In this document: positions 46,571-57,776 of the stretch, in pieces | Layout: the number at the start of each line of letters is the position of its first letter | Numbering within the stretch: position 1 is the stretch's first letter | Origin: Chlorops oryzae | Taxonomy: Eukaryota; Arthropoda; Insecta; Diptera; Chloropidae | Assembly (NCBI GenBank): GCA_020466095.1 | Contig: CM035806.1 | Span: 163,143,379-163,207,378 of the forward strand | Direction of reading: 5' to 3' | Length of the DNA stretch: 64,000 bases | Program-made: the position numbers and the translations under genes | Notes under the pieces: generated by a model | Told to the model about the DNA's origin: nothing | Seen by the model: only the letters and a program-made list of their open reading frames with translations | Databases searched by the model: none

Positions 46571-46950
46571 CCCTGCAGGAAATGTCAATAGTTAATCTAT
46601 ATTCTTTCTCTACTGACTGCGTCAACAGTACTACTGACCAGTTATATCCGTCGCAATGCTTTGCGTTATTGACATTTAACATTGAGTTGTCATTGAATGT
46701 CAACAGTAGACCCAAGAACTATTGACGAGCTATTGACGTCGGTACTATTATGTAGACAAAAGGAGTACTCTTTCGTTTTTATAAGGAGACACGTTGTTGA
46801 CATGGTCAATAAAGATGAACTATACCTCTTGACAGTACAGTTTCTCTAATGACACCGCCTATAAATACTGTTGACGTTGGAACTAGTTCTCTTGTCCATA
46901 TTGACGTCAATATAGACATGGGGCCATATCGCGACAGGCTTCCTGCAGGG
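46571..46950. mobile_element. 380-bp MITE, copy B (reverse orientation)
   Basis: Reverse complement of copy A at 41019-41398, with the same CCCTGCAGGAA/TTCCTGCAGGG ends and TA on both sides. About 13 substitutions and two one-base indels separate the copies by eye, near 96% identity, so the family moved fairly recently. The palindrome around TTGACGTCAA is kept except for one change. Confidence 0.85.
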
Positions 46951-47369
46951 TATGTACATGTGTGTTCACATGTGTTTGTACATTTGTTGAGTAGTTACGG
47001 CCGCTTCTAAAACCATGTGACCGTGGTCTGTGCCAATGGAGGATGCATTCCGTCGATGATAAGTTCATTGAAATTTGGCTGTCGGGTTTCGGTGTTTCTC
47101 GAAACTCAAATTTAGCTGGAAACAACAACCGACACAACAACTATGGCAACAACGGCATTGGTTGGCAAAAAATCTGAACGGACATAAAAAATCCTCGAAT
47201 TCGACTTCGGATTCATTTTTGTATACATATCTCTAAGAATTGGAATTGGTTTTCAATTTGCGGTGCTGCTGTGGGCAGAAATTCCAAAATTTCAGTTACT
47301 TTGAGATCTCAAATATTCACACATGTATGCGTAGGTATCGAGGTATCCTTGCGGTTTTTGATGTCGCTT

Positions 47370-47837
47370 CCCTGTAGAAAGCTGTTAAGCATTTTGCCTA
47401 AAAGAACTAGTACTTTTACCAGTACAAAAAGAACTATTGCAATGTTTGGGTAAGTTCGCACCATAACTATACTAGTGATCAGTGGAATAATTGCATTCAT
47501 TCATTGAGGCGTTATAAATTGATAATAAATACACAACCGAATGGTTTTCATTTATTATAAATATTTATTTCCATTTTGTACTGAAAAAAAAAATCCACGA
47601 TTCTGTAAACTTTTTCCCGTAAACATCAATAGTATTTAACTGGTGCGCTAATTTACCCAACTGGATCGAAAAGTACTAGAATAGTTCTGGTGCATACTGT
47701 ACTAGTGCATTCCTGTACAGATGTTATACTGGATTTCGACAGAATTTTATATGGATAGGGGTATAGAAAAGAACTAGTACTGGTGGCTTTTGCACTAGTA
47801 AAGTACTAGTACGACACTAGTTCAAATTCCTACAGGG
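47370..47837. mobile_element. Related inverted-repeat element with ACTAGT palindromes
   Basis: Starts CCCTGTAGAAA and ends TTCCTACAGGG, a variant of the 380-bp MITE ends. The flanks read TT on both sides rather than TA. The interior repeats ACTAGTAC or ACTAGT in both halves (near 47406, 47472, 47676, 47702, 47773, 47803). 468 bp, no coding frame. Confidence 0.55.
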
Positions 47838-47971
47838 TTAATTATAGGATCGACTAACTGCTGAATTTTTGTGTGTGGCTGTGTATGTATGTATGTACAT
47901 ATATATGTGCTTGAATCTCATTGGCCGGTTGAACTTGAAAAAGGATATTGCTTCACAATAGATGAAGACTG

Positions 47972-48030
47972 CGCCGTGGCCTAATAATCCATTTCATTAA
48001 TCGAGTTCGAATCCGCGCTCAGGCAAACAA
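47972..48030 (+). repeat. tRNA-like Pol III box pair upstream of a GA array (possible SINE head)
   Basis: CGTGGCCTAATAAT resembles an A box and GAGTTCGAATCCGCGC a B box about 32 bp later. The GA-rich array begins about 55 bp downstream. The layout parallels 16126-16170. No complete cloverleaf can be drawn. Confidence 0.4.
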
Positions 48031-48083
48031 TAATTGCCAAAAATGTTCGAAAAGTGCAAGGCGAAGAAAGGAGAGTTTAATGC

Positions 48084-48084
<1 letters not shown>

Positions 48085-48151
<67 letters not shown>

Positions 48152-48535
48152 GAAGAGAGAGGAAGAGAGAGAGAAGAGAGAAAAAGGAGAGGGAAGAGGA
48201 GAGAGGGAGATAAGAGAGGAGAGGGAAGAAGAGAGGGAGATAGCGGGAGATAGAGCAAAATAGAGGTAGTGAGATATAGAGATAGCGAGATGGGAAGATA
48301 GAGAGCAAAAAGGAGAGCGGAACAGAGAGGGGGAGATAAAGATATAGGGATAGATATAGAGAGAGAGAGGGAGAGGGAGAGGAGATAAAGAGCTGAGAGA
48401 AAGAGAAAGAGAGACAGTGAGAAAGAGAGACATTGAGAAAGAGACACAGTGAGATATAGTGATAGCGAGATAGGAAGAGAAAGAGCAAAAAGGGAGATGG
48501 AAAGAGAGACAGATAGACATTGATAAAGATCGAAA
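48085..48535. repeat. GA-rich microsatellite, about 450 bp
   Basis: Pure GA to about 48140, then GGAGA, GATA and AAGA variants. Ser/Leu-rich frames of up to 169 codons on the minus strand are repeat translations. Confidence 0.95.
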
Positions 48536-48539
48536 GATG

Positions 48540-51430
48540 GGAGTGAAAGATTTTCTCATTTTGTATTGTCTCCCGAATGGTGACATTCTGATGAATGTGT
48601 CACCAGTGACACGCCATCATTGGTTATGTCGTGTCATGACATTTCCCACCGAGTGCAATCCGTAAGATCCGACTTGTCTGCATCCGCGCAAGAATTTGGT
48701 AATAAAGACTCCCAAATGGCTCGTTCGGCTCGTTCGTTCCTTGGTTTTTCGGGTACGTGCGTGCGGTTGTAAATGTTTTCTGGCTGCGATCTCTGCGGTA
48801 CGGCGCGGTATTTAATAAAATGCTATATGAAAACATACATACATACATACATATATTGACGACAATGCGTGAACGAGATCAAACGAGTGAAAGGAAGAAA
48901 GCAAAAACAAAAAAAACAAAAAAATAATAAAACTAAAAAACATAAAAAGAAAGAAAAAACAAAAACATCGAAAAACAAAAGCGACAAACGACCGACAGAT
49001 AGGCGGACGGACGGATGGACGGATGGACGGACGGACTGCAAGACAGACAGATACATCACGACTCAAAATAAGCAATGAACGAGTGAAGAAATGAACTTGT
49101 GAGAGAATGAATGGGCATGAAATGAATGAAAAAATGTTGACCTAATTTCACTGCATGGACTGGGGTGTGGTGCGGCACGGCGCGGCGCGGCGCGGTACTG
49201 AGCGGTGCGGCATAGTATGGCGTAGTGTCAAATCGGGAGCCGTAAGGTTAGTCCGTGGCTCAACAGTTAACATATTTTCTCAGCAAAAGACAAAGACAAA
49301 GACGAACACGAAAATAAAAACGAAAACGAATAGGAAAACGAAGACAAAAAAAAGCAAAGATTAAAGAGCAACAGAACATGAGAAACAAAGAGGAAGCAAT
49401 CAAAAAAAAAGTACAAAAAAAATATATAAAAAATTTAACTAAAGTATGAACTTTCCGAAAGTTAAGAAAATTTATAAGTACTTTTCTTGCCCCCTCCCTC
49501 TTTGAGCGTTTTTTCCGCCGGCCTTCGGAGATCTTGCCGAATGAAAGAAAATGCGGAATGTGGCATGGCATGGAATGCGGTACAATAAAGAAACTTTTAA
49601 GTCATCGCTTTCATGTTTTTCCTTTGTTTCCATTATTTTGGTTTTCTTTTTCTTCATATTTTTCTTCTTCTTTTTTTTTTGTGTTATGTTTTCTTTTCTA
49701 TTTTTATTGATACGATCATTAATACGAATCGATTTGTGGGGCACTTTGGATCACCATTTCCCTCCTTCTCGAAGGTACATTGGTGTTTTCTTACGTATGT
49801 ATGTATGTATGGATGTGTGTTTGCATGTATGCCATACATGTGCGTGTGTGTGCGCGCATAACACTCTGCTGCTCTCTGTAGAATGGACGCTGGAATGCAT
49901 TCCAAGGCGCATGTGTACATATCTGCGGTGTGTGTGTGTGTGCGCGCTTGGAATGCAACTGAACTGCTCTGATAACCGTAAATTTTGAAGACATTCCACG
50001 TTTTCGGCTCAATTTATTCACGTTATTTGTTTGATAAATAATTGCTTCGTTCGTGTACTTAGTTAAGCACACAGGCCCAATACACACGACACATGTTCAT
50101 ACGTACATATGTACATACCCACATTTCGATATCTCGATCTGAATTCCAATTCCAAACCAAAAAAAAAAACAACAACATTACCCGTCGTTTGTAATAAAAA
50201 TCCACAAAAAAGCCTAATTGAAACTACTCATTACCGAGTAACCGTTGCGTTTAAAGTCGTTACGCATTGAAATGACCGAAGAAGATCAGCACAAGAGCAA
50301 GTAGGTAAGTGGAAAACCTATATTTAAAAAAAAAACTCAACCCAATTCGAAATGTCGTCGTGGCTGATCGGCCGAAAGGGAAAGAGGAGCACTTTGTTCG
50401 GGCCATTTTTTTGTAAAATTTAAATCAAAAAGGCCGACAAATTTGCTTTTTACCCCCGACCATCGGCGTTTATTTTTTTTTTTTGTCGCTCCTACTTTTT
50501 CCCAAATACTTTTATTTTTTTTTATTAAGTTTTTAGTTCTTGTTTTTTATTTATTTGTTATTATTATTACTATTATTATTTTTATTTTTATTATTATTAT
50601 TTTTTTTTATTAAAGCAGTTAAATGAATGTGTGCCAGTAAATTCTTTGGTTTCGTTGTTTTTCTTTTTATTGATGTTTTTGGTTAAATTTTTTCATTGTT
50701 GCTATTTTGTTCTCTTATTGGGGTTTTTTTTTTCTCAAGTGTACTTTTCGCACCGCCTGGGCTCGCGGATAACTCCTCGGCTTGAGTAACGAAACCGGTT
50801 TTCGATTTGGTTTGACTGATTTTTATGAAGTGAGATCATTTTGAAAGCTGATTTTGTCAATGAATTCAACATTATTTTGCGTCGCTTCGTTTGCTCCTTC
50901 GTTCAATGGGTTCGATTGGCAACGGCTCAGTGAAAAAAAAAATTAAAATAATATAAAATAAAATAAAATAAAAACACCAAGGAATGAAAAGAGCAAAACA
51001 AATGGAAATCACGCAGAATACACCACCGTGCGAGCTACATATTTTTGAATGTTCCTGCCGACGGATAAAGGATGACGGGACGACCAATTCACGACACAAT
51101 ACTGATACATGTGAGTAATTCTAAATTTGATATGTTGAAAATGGATCCCTTTGGATTTTCGCCAGCTCCAACCAGCATCTGATGTGGGAGGAGAATGTTT
51201 CAAGATTTGAGTTTCAGATGATGATTCAATGATGTGATGTTGTTCGATCCTTCCTCGTTTCCCTATCTCTTTCTTTTTCCTATTATGGGATAGCAAAATG
51301 GGCAATATTGTCTGTTTGCCTGTAGACATGGGAGATCCCTGTCTCACCCAAATCAGATCTATCTCTCGGTTGTTCGAGGGATCTTTGGCAGGCTGTTGGT
51401 AGGCTGTTTTCAGTGTTAGTTATTATTAGG
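48540..51430. other. Non-coding DNA, low complexity in parts
   Basis: CGGACGGATG near 49000-49030, GGCGCGGCGC near 49176-49194, AAAAACAAA-rich stretches at 48905-48985 and poly-T. A consensus splice donor, AAGTAG|GTAAGT, lies at 50304/50305 after ATGACCGAAGAAGATCAGCA, but the frame stops at the junction, so coding is not supported. Confidence 0.4.
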
Positions 51431-51439
51431 AAAGAAATT

Positions 51440-51795
51440 CATGCTTCTCTGGATATCTGGACTGACTCGTCTTGATCATATTCCAATTGTGGACATCCGT
51501 AGCCGTTATGGAGTTGCGGCAATTATCGGAAAGCAAGGCTACGCTGCTATGGAAACGTCCTGAGAGCAAATGAGGAGAGTTTGGCAAAGAAAGGCTACCC
51601 ACTGGAAATTTGAGGTTGCAAACAACGAGGGCGTCCGAAACAGCGTTGAATGGACATAGTAAAATGGGACCTCGATGCTGTAGGACTCACCTCGTATGAG
51701 GAAATCGATAGAACAAAATAAAGAAACTGTTGGCGTTTTGCTAACCTCGAGATAGGTCGGGACATTTCAATACGTAAGAAGAAGAAGAATACTTT
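51440..51795 (+). mobile_element. RTE-like LINE 3' end, decayed, with (AAG)n tail
   Basis: From 51450 the frame reads WISGLTRLDHIPIVDIRSRY then GVAAI; after a frameshift near 51530 it reads RLRCYGNVLRANEESLAKKG, RGRPKQR, VKWDLDAVGLTSYEE and DRTK. This order (RW/RC-Y-GHV, GRP-K-RW, D-L...GL, DR--WR) is the conserved C-terminal region after reverse transcriptase in RTE-like elements. At least three stops and one frameshift break it. It ends in AAGAAGAAGAAGAA (51776-51789), matching the short tandem tails of RTE elements. Confidence 0.75.
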
Positions 51796-51917
51796 TTAGG
51801 GATCTTCCTTTTACCGTAATGAGGCGAAAACATACATACTCGTACAATATCTCTCCAAGAAATAATGTTGTTTTTATTGTATGTCTGTTATCGTCCTCTG
51901 GCGACTCCGATTGGAGT

Positions 51918-52130
51918 TCATTTGTTCTCCATCTTCCTTAAGAAGGAGAGGACATTTTGATATGTCTCGAGCCTCAGCTTGTCGTGGTGTAAGAAGGGCT
52001 TATTGAAGACTCTGAGTATTAGCCTACAAAGGGCAACACATTCGCGTATTATATGGAACGCGGTCTTCTCGTCCTCAAAACAGAGGGGTCTCCTATCTGG
52101 TGCTCCAAGAAATCTTAGATCCATTACTGT
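51918..52130 (-). mobile_element. LINE C-terminal fragment
   Basis: The minus-strand frame contains CFEDEKTAFHIIRECVALCR followed by FNKPFLHHDKLRLETYQNVL and SFLRKMENK. The acidic run followed by His and Cys, then a basic Leu-rich end, is typical of the tail behind RNase H in I/LOA-type LINEs. No reverse transcriptase is attached. It lies between two other LINE remnants. Confidence 0.65.
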
Positions 52131-52389
52131 TTTTTGTCAAAACTCGATTGCTGGATTGTCACGGACATGGGTTATCGAGGTAAATAATGGAGAATATTTG
52201 ACAGAAGGCAACTCACTTTCAGATCATCGAAATCGGTGATATTTTCATCCGAATACCCTTCAATAGGTCCAATTGTGGTAGTTCGATCACGGCGTTAACA
52301 ATTAAAGGATCCATCATATTCTATATGAAGACGAGATCCTGCACTGGTATTGAAGGAGAACGTTGTATGGAGGAAGTAAATGAGTAAAA

Positions 52390-52811
52390 GAATAAGTAAA
52401 AGTTGAAATCAGTAGGTAAGGTAAGGTTTGGTTACTTGGGCTATCTTCTATCGACACATTTCGATCTAAGGTCCATTGCGATACCTTAAAAAGGTGAACA
52501 CCTATCTTTAGAACCATTTTGAGCTGGTCACAAAGCCAGCGATTTGGATAAGATGTACCGAGTCTAAATCCCTTGGGGATTGCATAAAGTATCGTCCTTA
52601 CTAAGATAATCTTTTTCTTGCAAACGCAGTAATAGGTGTAATGGAGATTCTTCTTCATCATGTACTTGACAGTATCTGAAATAAAGGGATGTCCTAATTT
52701 TTAGTCTCATTGCGTGAGCCTCCAATGGAAAGTGACTAGTGATGATTCCGACTGTCGCGGATAGCTTGGATCGGGAGAGCTGTACTAGGTCTTTCGATCT
52801 ATTCCTGCTTA
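52390..52811 (-). mobile_element. I-type LINE 3' end with CCTTACC tail
   Basis: On the minus strand, from 52811, the frame reads DLVQLSRSKLSATVGIITSH, FPLEAHAMRLKIRTSLYFRY and CQVHDEEESPLHLL before a stop near 52570. The pattern TGH-P-hydrophobic...H...(R/K)(L/I)...C...C...EEE...H marks the region following RNase H in I-type LINEs, here with several key residues lost. A 3' UTR-like part ends in CCAAACCTTACCTTACC (52421-52437), like the CCTAACC tail at 35880-35992. 5'-truncated and inactive. Confidence 0.75.
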
Positions 52812-52849
52812 TTGGTGTTGAAATTAGTTATTTTTATTAAAATAAAATG

Positions 52850-53920
52850 AAGGCGAATCCAATTGGAGCGAGGAATTTTTTTGGTGAAGTTTTCTGATTA
52901 TTATCCAGCCGTGAAACCTGGACGAGTGCCCTTCCAGCTGTTCGAAAATAGTTTTCATAGGCTGTTCAACGTTTTCATTCTTTTCTAGTGTCCACATACA
53001 GAGATTTACATGTATTAATGCGGTTAAAGTTCGTATACATTTATCTTATGGCTTATTTTCCGACTCGTTTTAATAGATATCTGAAGAATTTTTGCTCAAT
53101 GCCATTATGTTTTGATACCTTTCCTTTCGTTTCGTTGCGTATCGCATCGTATCATATCGTACCGTATCGGATTCCAATTATATGGTATCATTGAAGTGAC
53201 CTCCATAACAATCGGTAAGCGCACGTGCACTTCGTGAAGTGTAGGTGGTGCAATTGTGTGCGTGCGTTGAGGAATTTCCATACGCATATCACGCTTAACT
53301 GAATTTATCATTCTGTAATGGAATTTCCCATAAAAACAACCGGCGGGAAAAGTCATCGCAGTGATTCAGCGACTTGAAATTCCATTCGATCGAATTTGAA
53401 ATGGCTTCCGTACAAGGAACTTGCCGTCGACCCTTGCAAGAGCACATTTTTCCTACTGGGTTCAATTCCAACGGTGCGCACACGCAATTGATCAAACGAA
53501 CGCACATAATCCCCATAGGTGTGTGGCGTTGCTTTGCCTTGCGTCGCGTCGCGTCGCGTTGCGTTGCGTGTGTGCTCGTCTCAGTATGTTTATGCGCGTT
53601 CAAGGTGAATTTTCTAAACAAGTAACAGAAAAACAACAACACTTCGAAAGTAACAACAGAAAACAGAAATTCCATAAATTCCGATCGATGGCCCAATATT
53701 GAAATTCATCAAAGCTTCAGACGCTACTTTTTTTAGTATTCTCACTCAACACCTAGCACACTTACAGACACACGCACACGCTGTCGAAGTTATTTATTTG
53801 TTTGGCCATGTAGGCAGATACCGTAATTCTTAGAAACGATCGTAAATTCCAATTGCAAGAAATTTCTTTTCACTTCAGTACGATTTTTCCTCGATTGGTG
53901 TGCAATCAAATTTCAGATGC
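52850..53920. other. Non-coding DNA
   Basis: GCGTCGCGTC pentamers at 53530-53568 and a TATCGTACCG run near 53148-53170. No gene supported. Confidence 0.4.
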
Positions 53921-54424
53921 GGTTCAGCTAGAGCTGGAGAAATATCGATAGTTGCGACCATCATTAGTCTGAAATATCGATAGTATTTTCGATAGTACTA
54001 TCGGAAGATATATTTTAAAATTTAAAGTAATTTGATTGGAAAATTGTTGGTGCTTTCAATCAAGCATGTTTGAGGTGTTTAAAATTAAAAAATCAACCAT
54101 TTCAAAGTTTAAAATTTAAAAAATTAATGATGGTCCTATAATAACTTAATAAAATATTATGCTTAAGTATCCCTTCTCATTTAATATCACGTGGTAATAA
54201 ACAAGAAGCCGAATTTTAAAACCTTTCTTACTCAATTCTCCATACTTTGTAACCAGCACTGATGCTGGGCAGTATTTTGGTGACTCTTTTCCCTTGGATA
54301 TTGAAAAAATCCTTTATTTCTGTTTGCTTTAAGAAAGTGATCAGTAAAAATCCCTTCTAAACATTTGAAGTGATATTTGGTTAAAGGTAAAATCGAAAAA
54401 ATCCGTCAAAACGTAAAAAACCCC

Positions 54425-55188
54425 TCGTTCTGGCATCAGTGCATAGAATAAAATATTAGCATGACGCCTACAATTCTCACTTGGTTTGTAAAATGGGACA
54501 CATAAGACTCGCAGAATTTCTGAAGATTTTTCGAGACGTGTTGAAGGAAGAACGTGCGTAAGTCAAAATCATTATCACCATGACCGTCATCACCACCATC
54601 ATCACCATCAACATCATCAACACCATCACCAACCTCAACACCATCATCACCAACCTAACCATCACCATGATCATTATCATCACTATCATCAACATCATCA
54701 TTACCAACTTCACCATCACCATCATCACCTCCATCATCACCATCATAACCACCATCATCATCACCAACCCCACCATCACCATCATCACCTCCATCATCAC
54801 CATCACCAACCTTACCATCATCATCATCACCATCATCACCTCCATCATCACCATCAACAACATCAACACCATCATCACCATCGACATCACCATCGTCATG
54901 ACCATCATCAACACCATCGTCATCACCATCATCACCATCATCATCATCATCATCACCATCATCACCTCCATCATCACCATCAACAACATCAACACCATCA
55001 TCACCATCGTCATCACCATCGTCATGACCATCATCAACACCATCATTGCCATCATCACCAACCTCACCATTATCGATCGTTTCGATTATCGATAATTTTG
55101 ACAATCGATAATTTTGATAATCGAAAGATGCATTTTTCAGCGGCTCTCGACCTTATTTAAATAAAGGAAAATATAGGAAAAAACGCTT
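54425..55188. repeat. Tandem unit 1 within the 2-kb element
   Basis: Starts CGTTCTGGCATCAGTGCATA, contains TTGGTTTGTAAAATGGGACA and AGACTCGCAGAATTTCTGAA, then a (CATCAC/CATCAA)n array at 54565-55070. It ends in a TTTCGATTATCGATAATTTT cluster and CAGCGGCTCTCG. The same order recurs in unit 2. Confidence 0.85.
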
Positions 55189-55790
55189 CGTTCTGGCATC
55201 AGTTCATAGAATAAAATTTTAGTATGACGCCTATAATTCTCATTTGGTTTGTAAAATGGGACACTTAAGACTCGCAGAATTTCTGAAGATTTTTCGTGAC
55301 GTGATGTAGCAACAAGTTGTGTAAGTTATAATCATCATCACCATGACCGTCATCACCACCATCATCTCCATCATCACCATCATCACCATCATCACCATCA
55401 ACACCATCAACAACATCATCAACACCATCACCAAACTCACCATCATCATCACCATCATTATCATCATCATCATCATCATCACCAACCCCACCATCATCAT
55501 CATCACCAACCCCACCATCATCACCATCATCATCATTATCCATCATCATCTCCATCATCACCATCATCATCACCACATCACCACCATCATCACCACCACC
55601 ATCACCAACCTCACCATCACCAACCTCACCATCACCAACCTCACCATCACCAACCTCACCATCATCATCACCACCATCAACGCCATCATCACCAACCTAT
55701 CATCACCATCATCGATCGTTTCGATTATCGATAATTTTGATAATCGAAAGATGAAGTTTTCAGCGGCTCTCGCCCTTATCTAAATAAAGA
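55189..55790. repeat. Tandem unit 2 within the 2-kb element
   Basis: Direct copy of unit 1, about 160 bp shorter because the CATCAC array (55330-55715) is shorter. Non-repeat parts differ by scattered substitutions, so the duplication is not recent. The final part again has TTTCGATTATCGATAATTTT and CAGCGGCTCTCG. Confidence 0.85.
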
Positions 55791-56187
55791 CGTTTTTAGG
55801 AATCTTTCCATTTCAAAAAGAAGACAGCCCTCTGTCACCGATAGCACCACCTTTCCAACGCTAAAGTAAATGTAATAAATCAAAACAATCAATAGTGTTC
55901 CAAAACCATCGATGTTTTCGATTGTTTGAAACCATCGATAGGATCGATAGTGCTATCGATGTTTCTCCAGCCAAAGCATTAACAAATGAGCAAGGGCCTG
56001 GCTAGACATAACTGGGCAGGCCCAAGATATAAACTAGGAAAATCTATCCAGGGCCGTTGCAATAACTAGTTAAAATTTTCATTTTCGCTCCGGGAACGGA
56101 GTGTTACGTACGGGCACTTTTGTTTGGCAGGGTAGATTCTAGAAAAACGGGAACGGAAATATTCGTCACTTATTCGTCATTTTTGGG

Positions 56188-57776
56188 ACCTTTTGAGAGT
56201 GAAAACACGTTTGAGAGGGCGTAGCACAAAAAGTAGGCGTGGCAGCGTTACGAAGTTAAACTTTTCCAACTGTTTGGCACAAAAGTAAGCTAAGTTCCGA
56301 ATTTTAACACTGTGGGTTCAAAATTGTGGAATTTGGCTCCACCCCATTTGTATAGGGGTTGGTTTGGGGTGGTTTGATTTCGAAAATTTTTTTTGTCCTC
56401 AAAGCATTTTAAATATTGTTTTTAAATCTACAAATCAATACAAAAATCAATCTACATAAAAGCAAAATATACATCCATAGGATTTGTATATCTTTTGGAC
56501 GTTAATATTCGCAAAATACCAAAATTTTGCGTCCGGACTAGATCTCTATGTCAAAAGTGTGCGTCTGGACTAGATCTCTATACCAAAAGTTTGCGTCTGG
56601 ACTAGATATCTATACCAAAAGTGTGCGTCTGTAATAGACGTCTATACCAAAAGTGTGCGTCTGGACTAGACCTCTATACCAAAAGCGTGCGTCTGTACTA
56701 GATCTCTATACCAAAAGTGTGCGTCTGGACTAGACCTCTATACCAAAAGTGTGCGTCTGGACTAGACCTCTATACCAAAAAGTGCGTCTGTACTAGACCT
56801 CTATACCAAAAGCGTGCGTCTGTACTAGATCTCTATACTAAAAGTGTGCGTCTGGACTAGATCTCTATACCAAAGCGTGCATCTGTACTAGACCTCTATA
56901 CCAAAAGTGTGCGTCTGTACTAGATCTCTATACCAAAAGTGTGCGTCTGGACTAGACCTCTATACCAAAAGTGTGCGTCTGGACTAGACTCTATACAAAA
57001 AGTGCGTCTGTACTAGACCTCTATACCAAAAGCGTGCGTCTGTACTAGATCTCTATACTAAAAGTGTGCGTCTGGACTAGATCTCTATACCAAAGCGTGC
57101 ATCTGTACTAGACCTCTATACCAAAAGTGTGCGTCTGTACTAGACCTCTATACCAAAAGTTTGCGTCCGGACTGGATCTCTATACCAAAAGTTTGCGTCT
57201 GTACTAGACATCTATACCAAAAGTGTGCGTCTGGACTAGATCTCTATACCAAAAGAGTGCGTCTGGACTAGGTCACTATACCAAAAGTGTGCGCCTGGGC
57301 TAGATCTCTATACCAAAAGTGTGCGTCTGTACTAGATCTCTATACCAAAAGTGTGCGTCTGGACTAGACCTCTATACCAAAAATTTGCGTCTAAGCTAGA
57401 TCTCTATACCAAAAGGTTTGCGTCTGGACTATATCTCTATTCCAAAAATTTTGCGAATAAATATATACGAAAATACGTCCGAAAGATATATAAATCCAAT
57501 GGATGTATTTTTCTTTTATGTAGATTGATTTGATATGAGTATTGATTTGTAGATTTCAAAACAATATTTAAAAGGCTTTGAAAACAAAAAATTTTCGAAA
57601 TCAAACCACTCCAAGCCCCCTATACAGAAATTGGGGCGGAGCCAAATTCCACAATTTTGAACCCACAGTGTTAAAATTCGGAATATAGCTTACTGTTGTG
57701 CCCCACTGTGCAATGCCTACTTTTTGTGCTACGCCCTCTCAAACGTGTTTTCACTCTCAAAAGGTGCTTGACCTCC
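56188..57776. mobile_element. Large fold-back structure around a minisatellite
   Basis: The left arm (56188-56520) and right arm (57443-57776) are inverted copies over about 330 bp. Shared phrases include CCTTTTGAGAGTGAAAACAC, GCACAAAAAGTAGGC, TTAACACTGTGGGTTCAAAA, GGTTTGATTTCGAAAATTTT and ATCTACAAATCAATAC. ATTCGCAAAAT and ATTTTGCGAAT form the inner edges around the tandem array at 56521-57442. This is the fold-back layout, long inverted repeats with an internal tandem array, but no target duplication is identified and no transposase is present. Confidence 0.8.
56521..57442. repeat. 32-bp minisatellite, about 29 copies, with higher-order period
   Basis: Consensus AAAAGTGTGCGTCTGGACTA + GATCTCTATACC. 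Monomers vary at a few positions (GTGTG/GCGTG/GTTTG; GGAC/GTAC; GATC/GACC). Monomers 7-13 (56713-56934) recur in the same order as monomers 14-20 (56935-57154), including the short AAAAAGTGCG and AAAGCGTGCATC variants, so a 7-monomer block of about 220 bp has been duplicated. Confidence 0.95.

Larger units (their letters stand above)
53928..55970. mobile_element. Element bounded by ATCGATA-rich inverted repeats, 2 kb
   Basis: The left edge GCTGGAGAAATATCGATAG (53932) and the right edge, in reverse complement, GCTGGAGAAACATCGATAG (55970) match except at one base. Both edges carry further ATCGATA motifs (53970-54003; 55905-55960). Ends with repeated ATCGATA recall some insect hAT elements, but I find no target duplication. 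The middle holds two tandem copies of a unit with CATCAC-type arrays. No protein of transposase size is encoded. Confidence 0.6.

Noticed and set aside
50270..50304. Start codon and short peptide before a GTAAGT donor
   Set aside because: The frame stops (TAG) exactly at the junction, so it cannot continue across a splice.
54477..55783. Met/Val and Asp/Gly-rich frames up to 197 codons
   Set aside because: CATCAC-type array read in different frames; not a protein.
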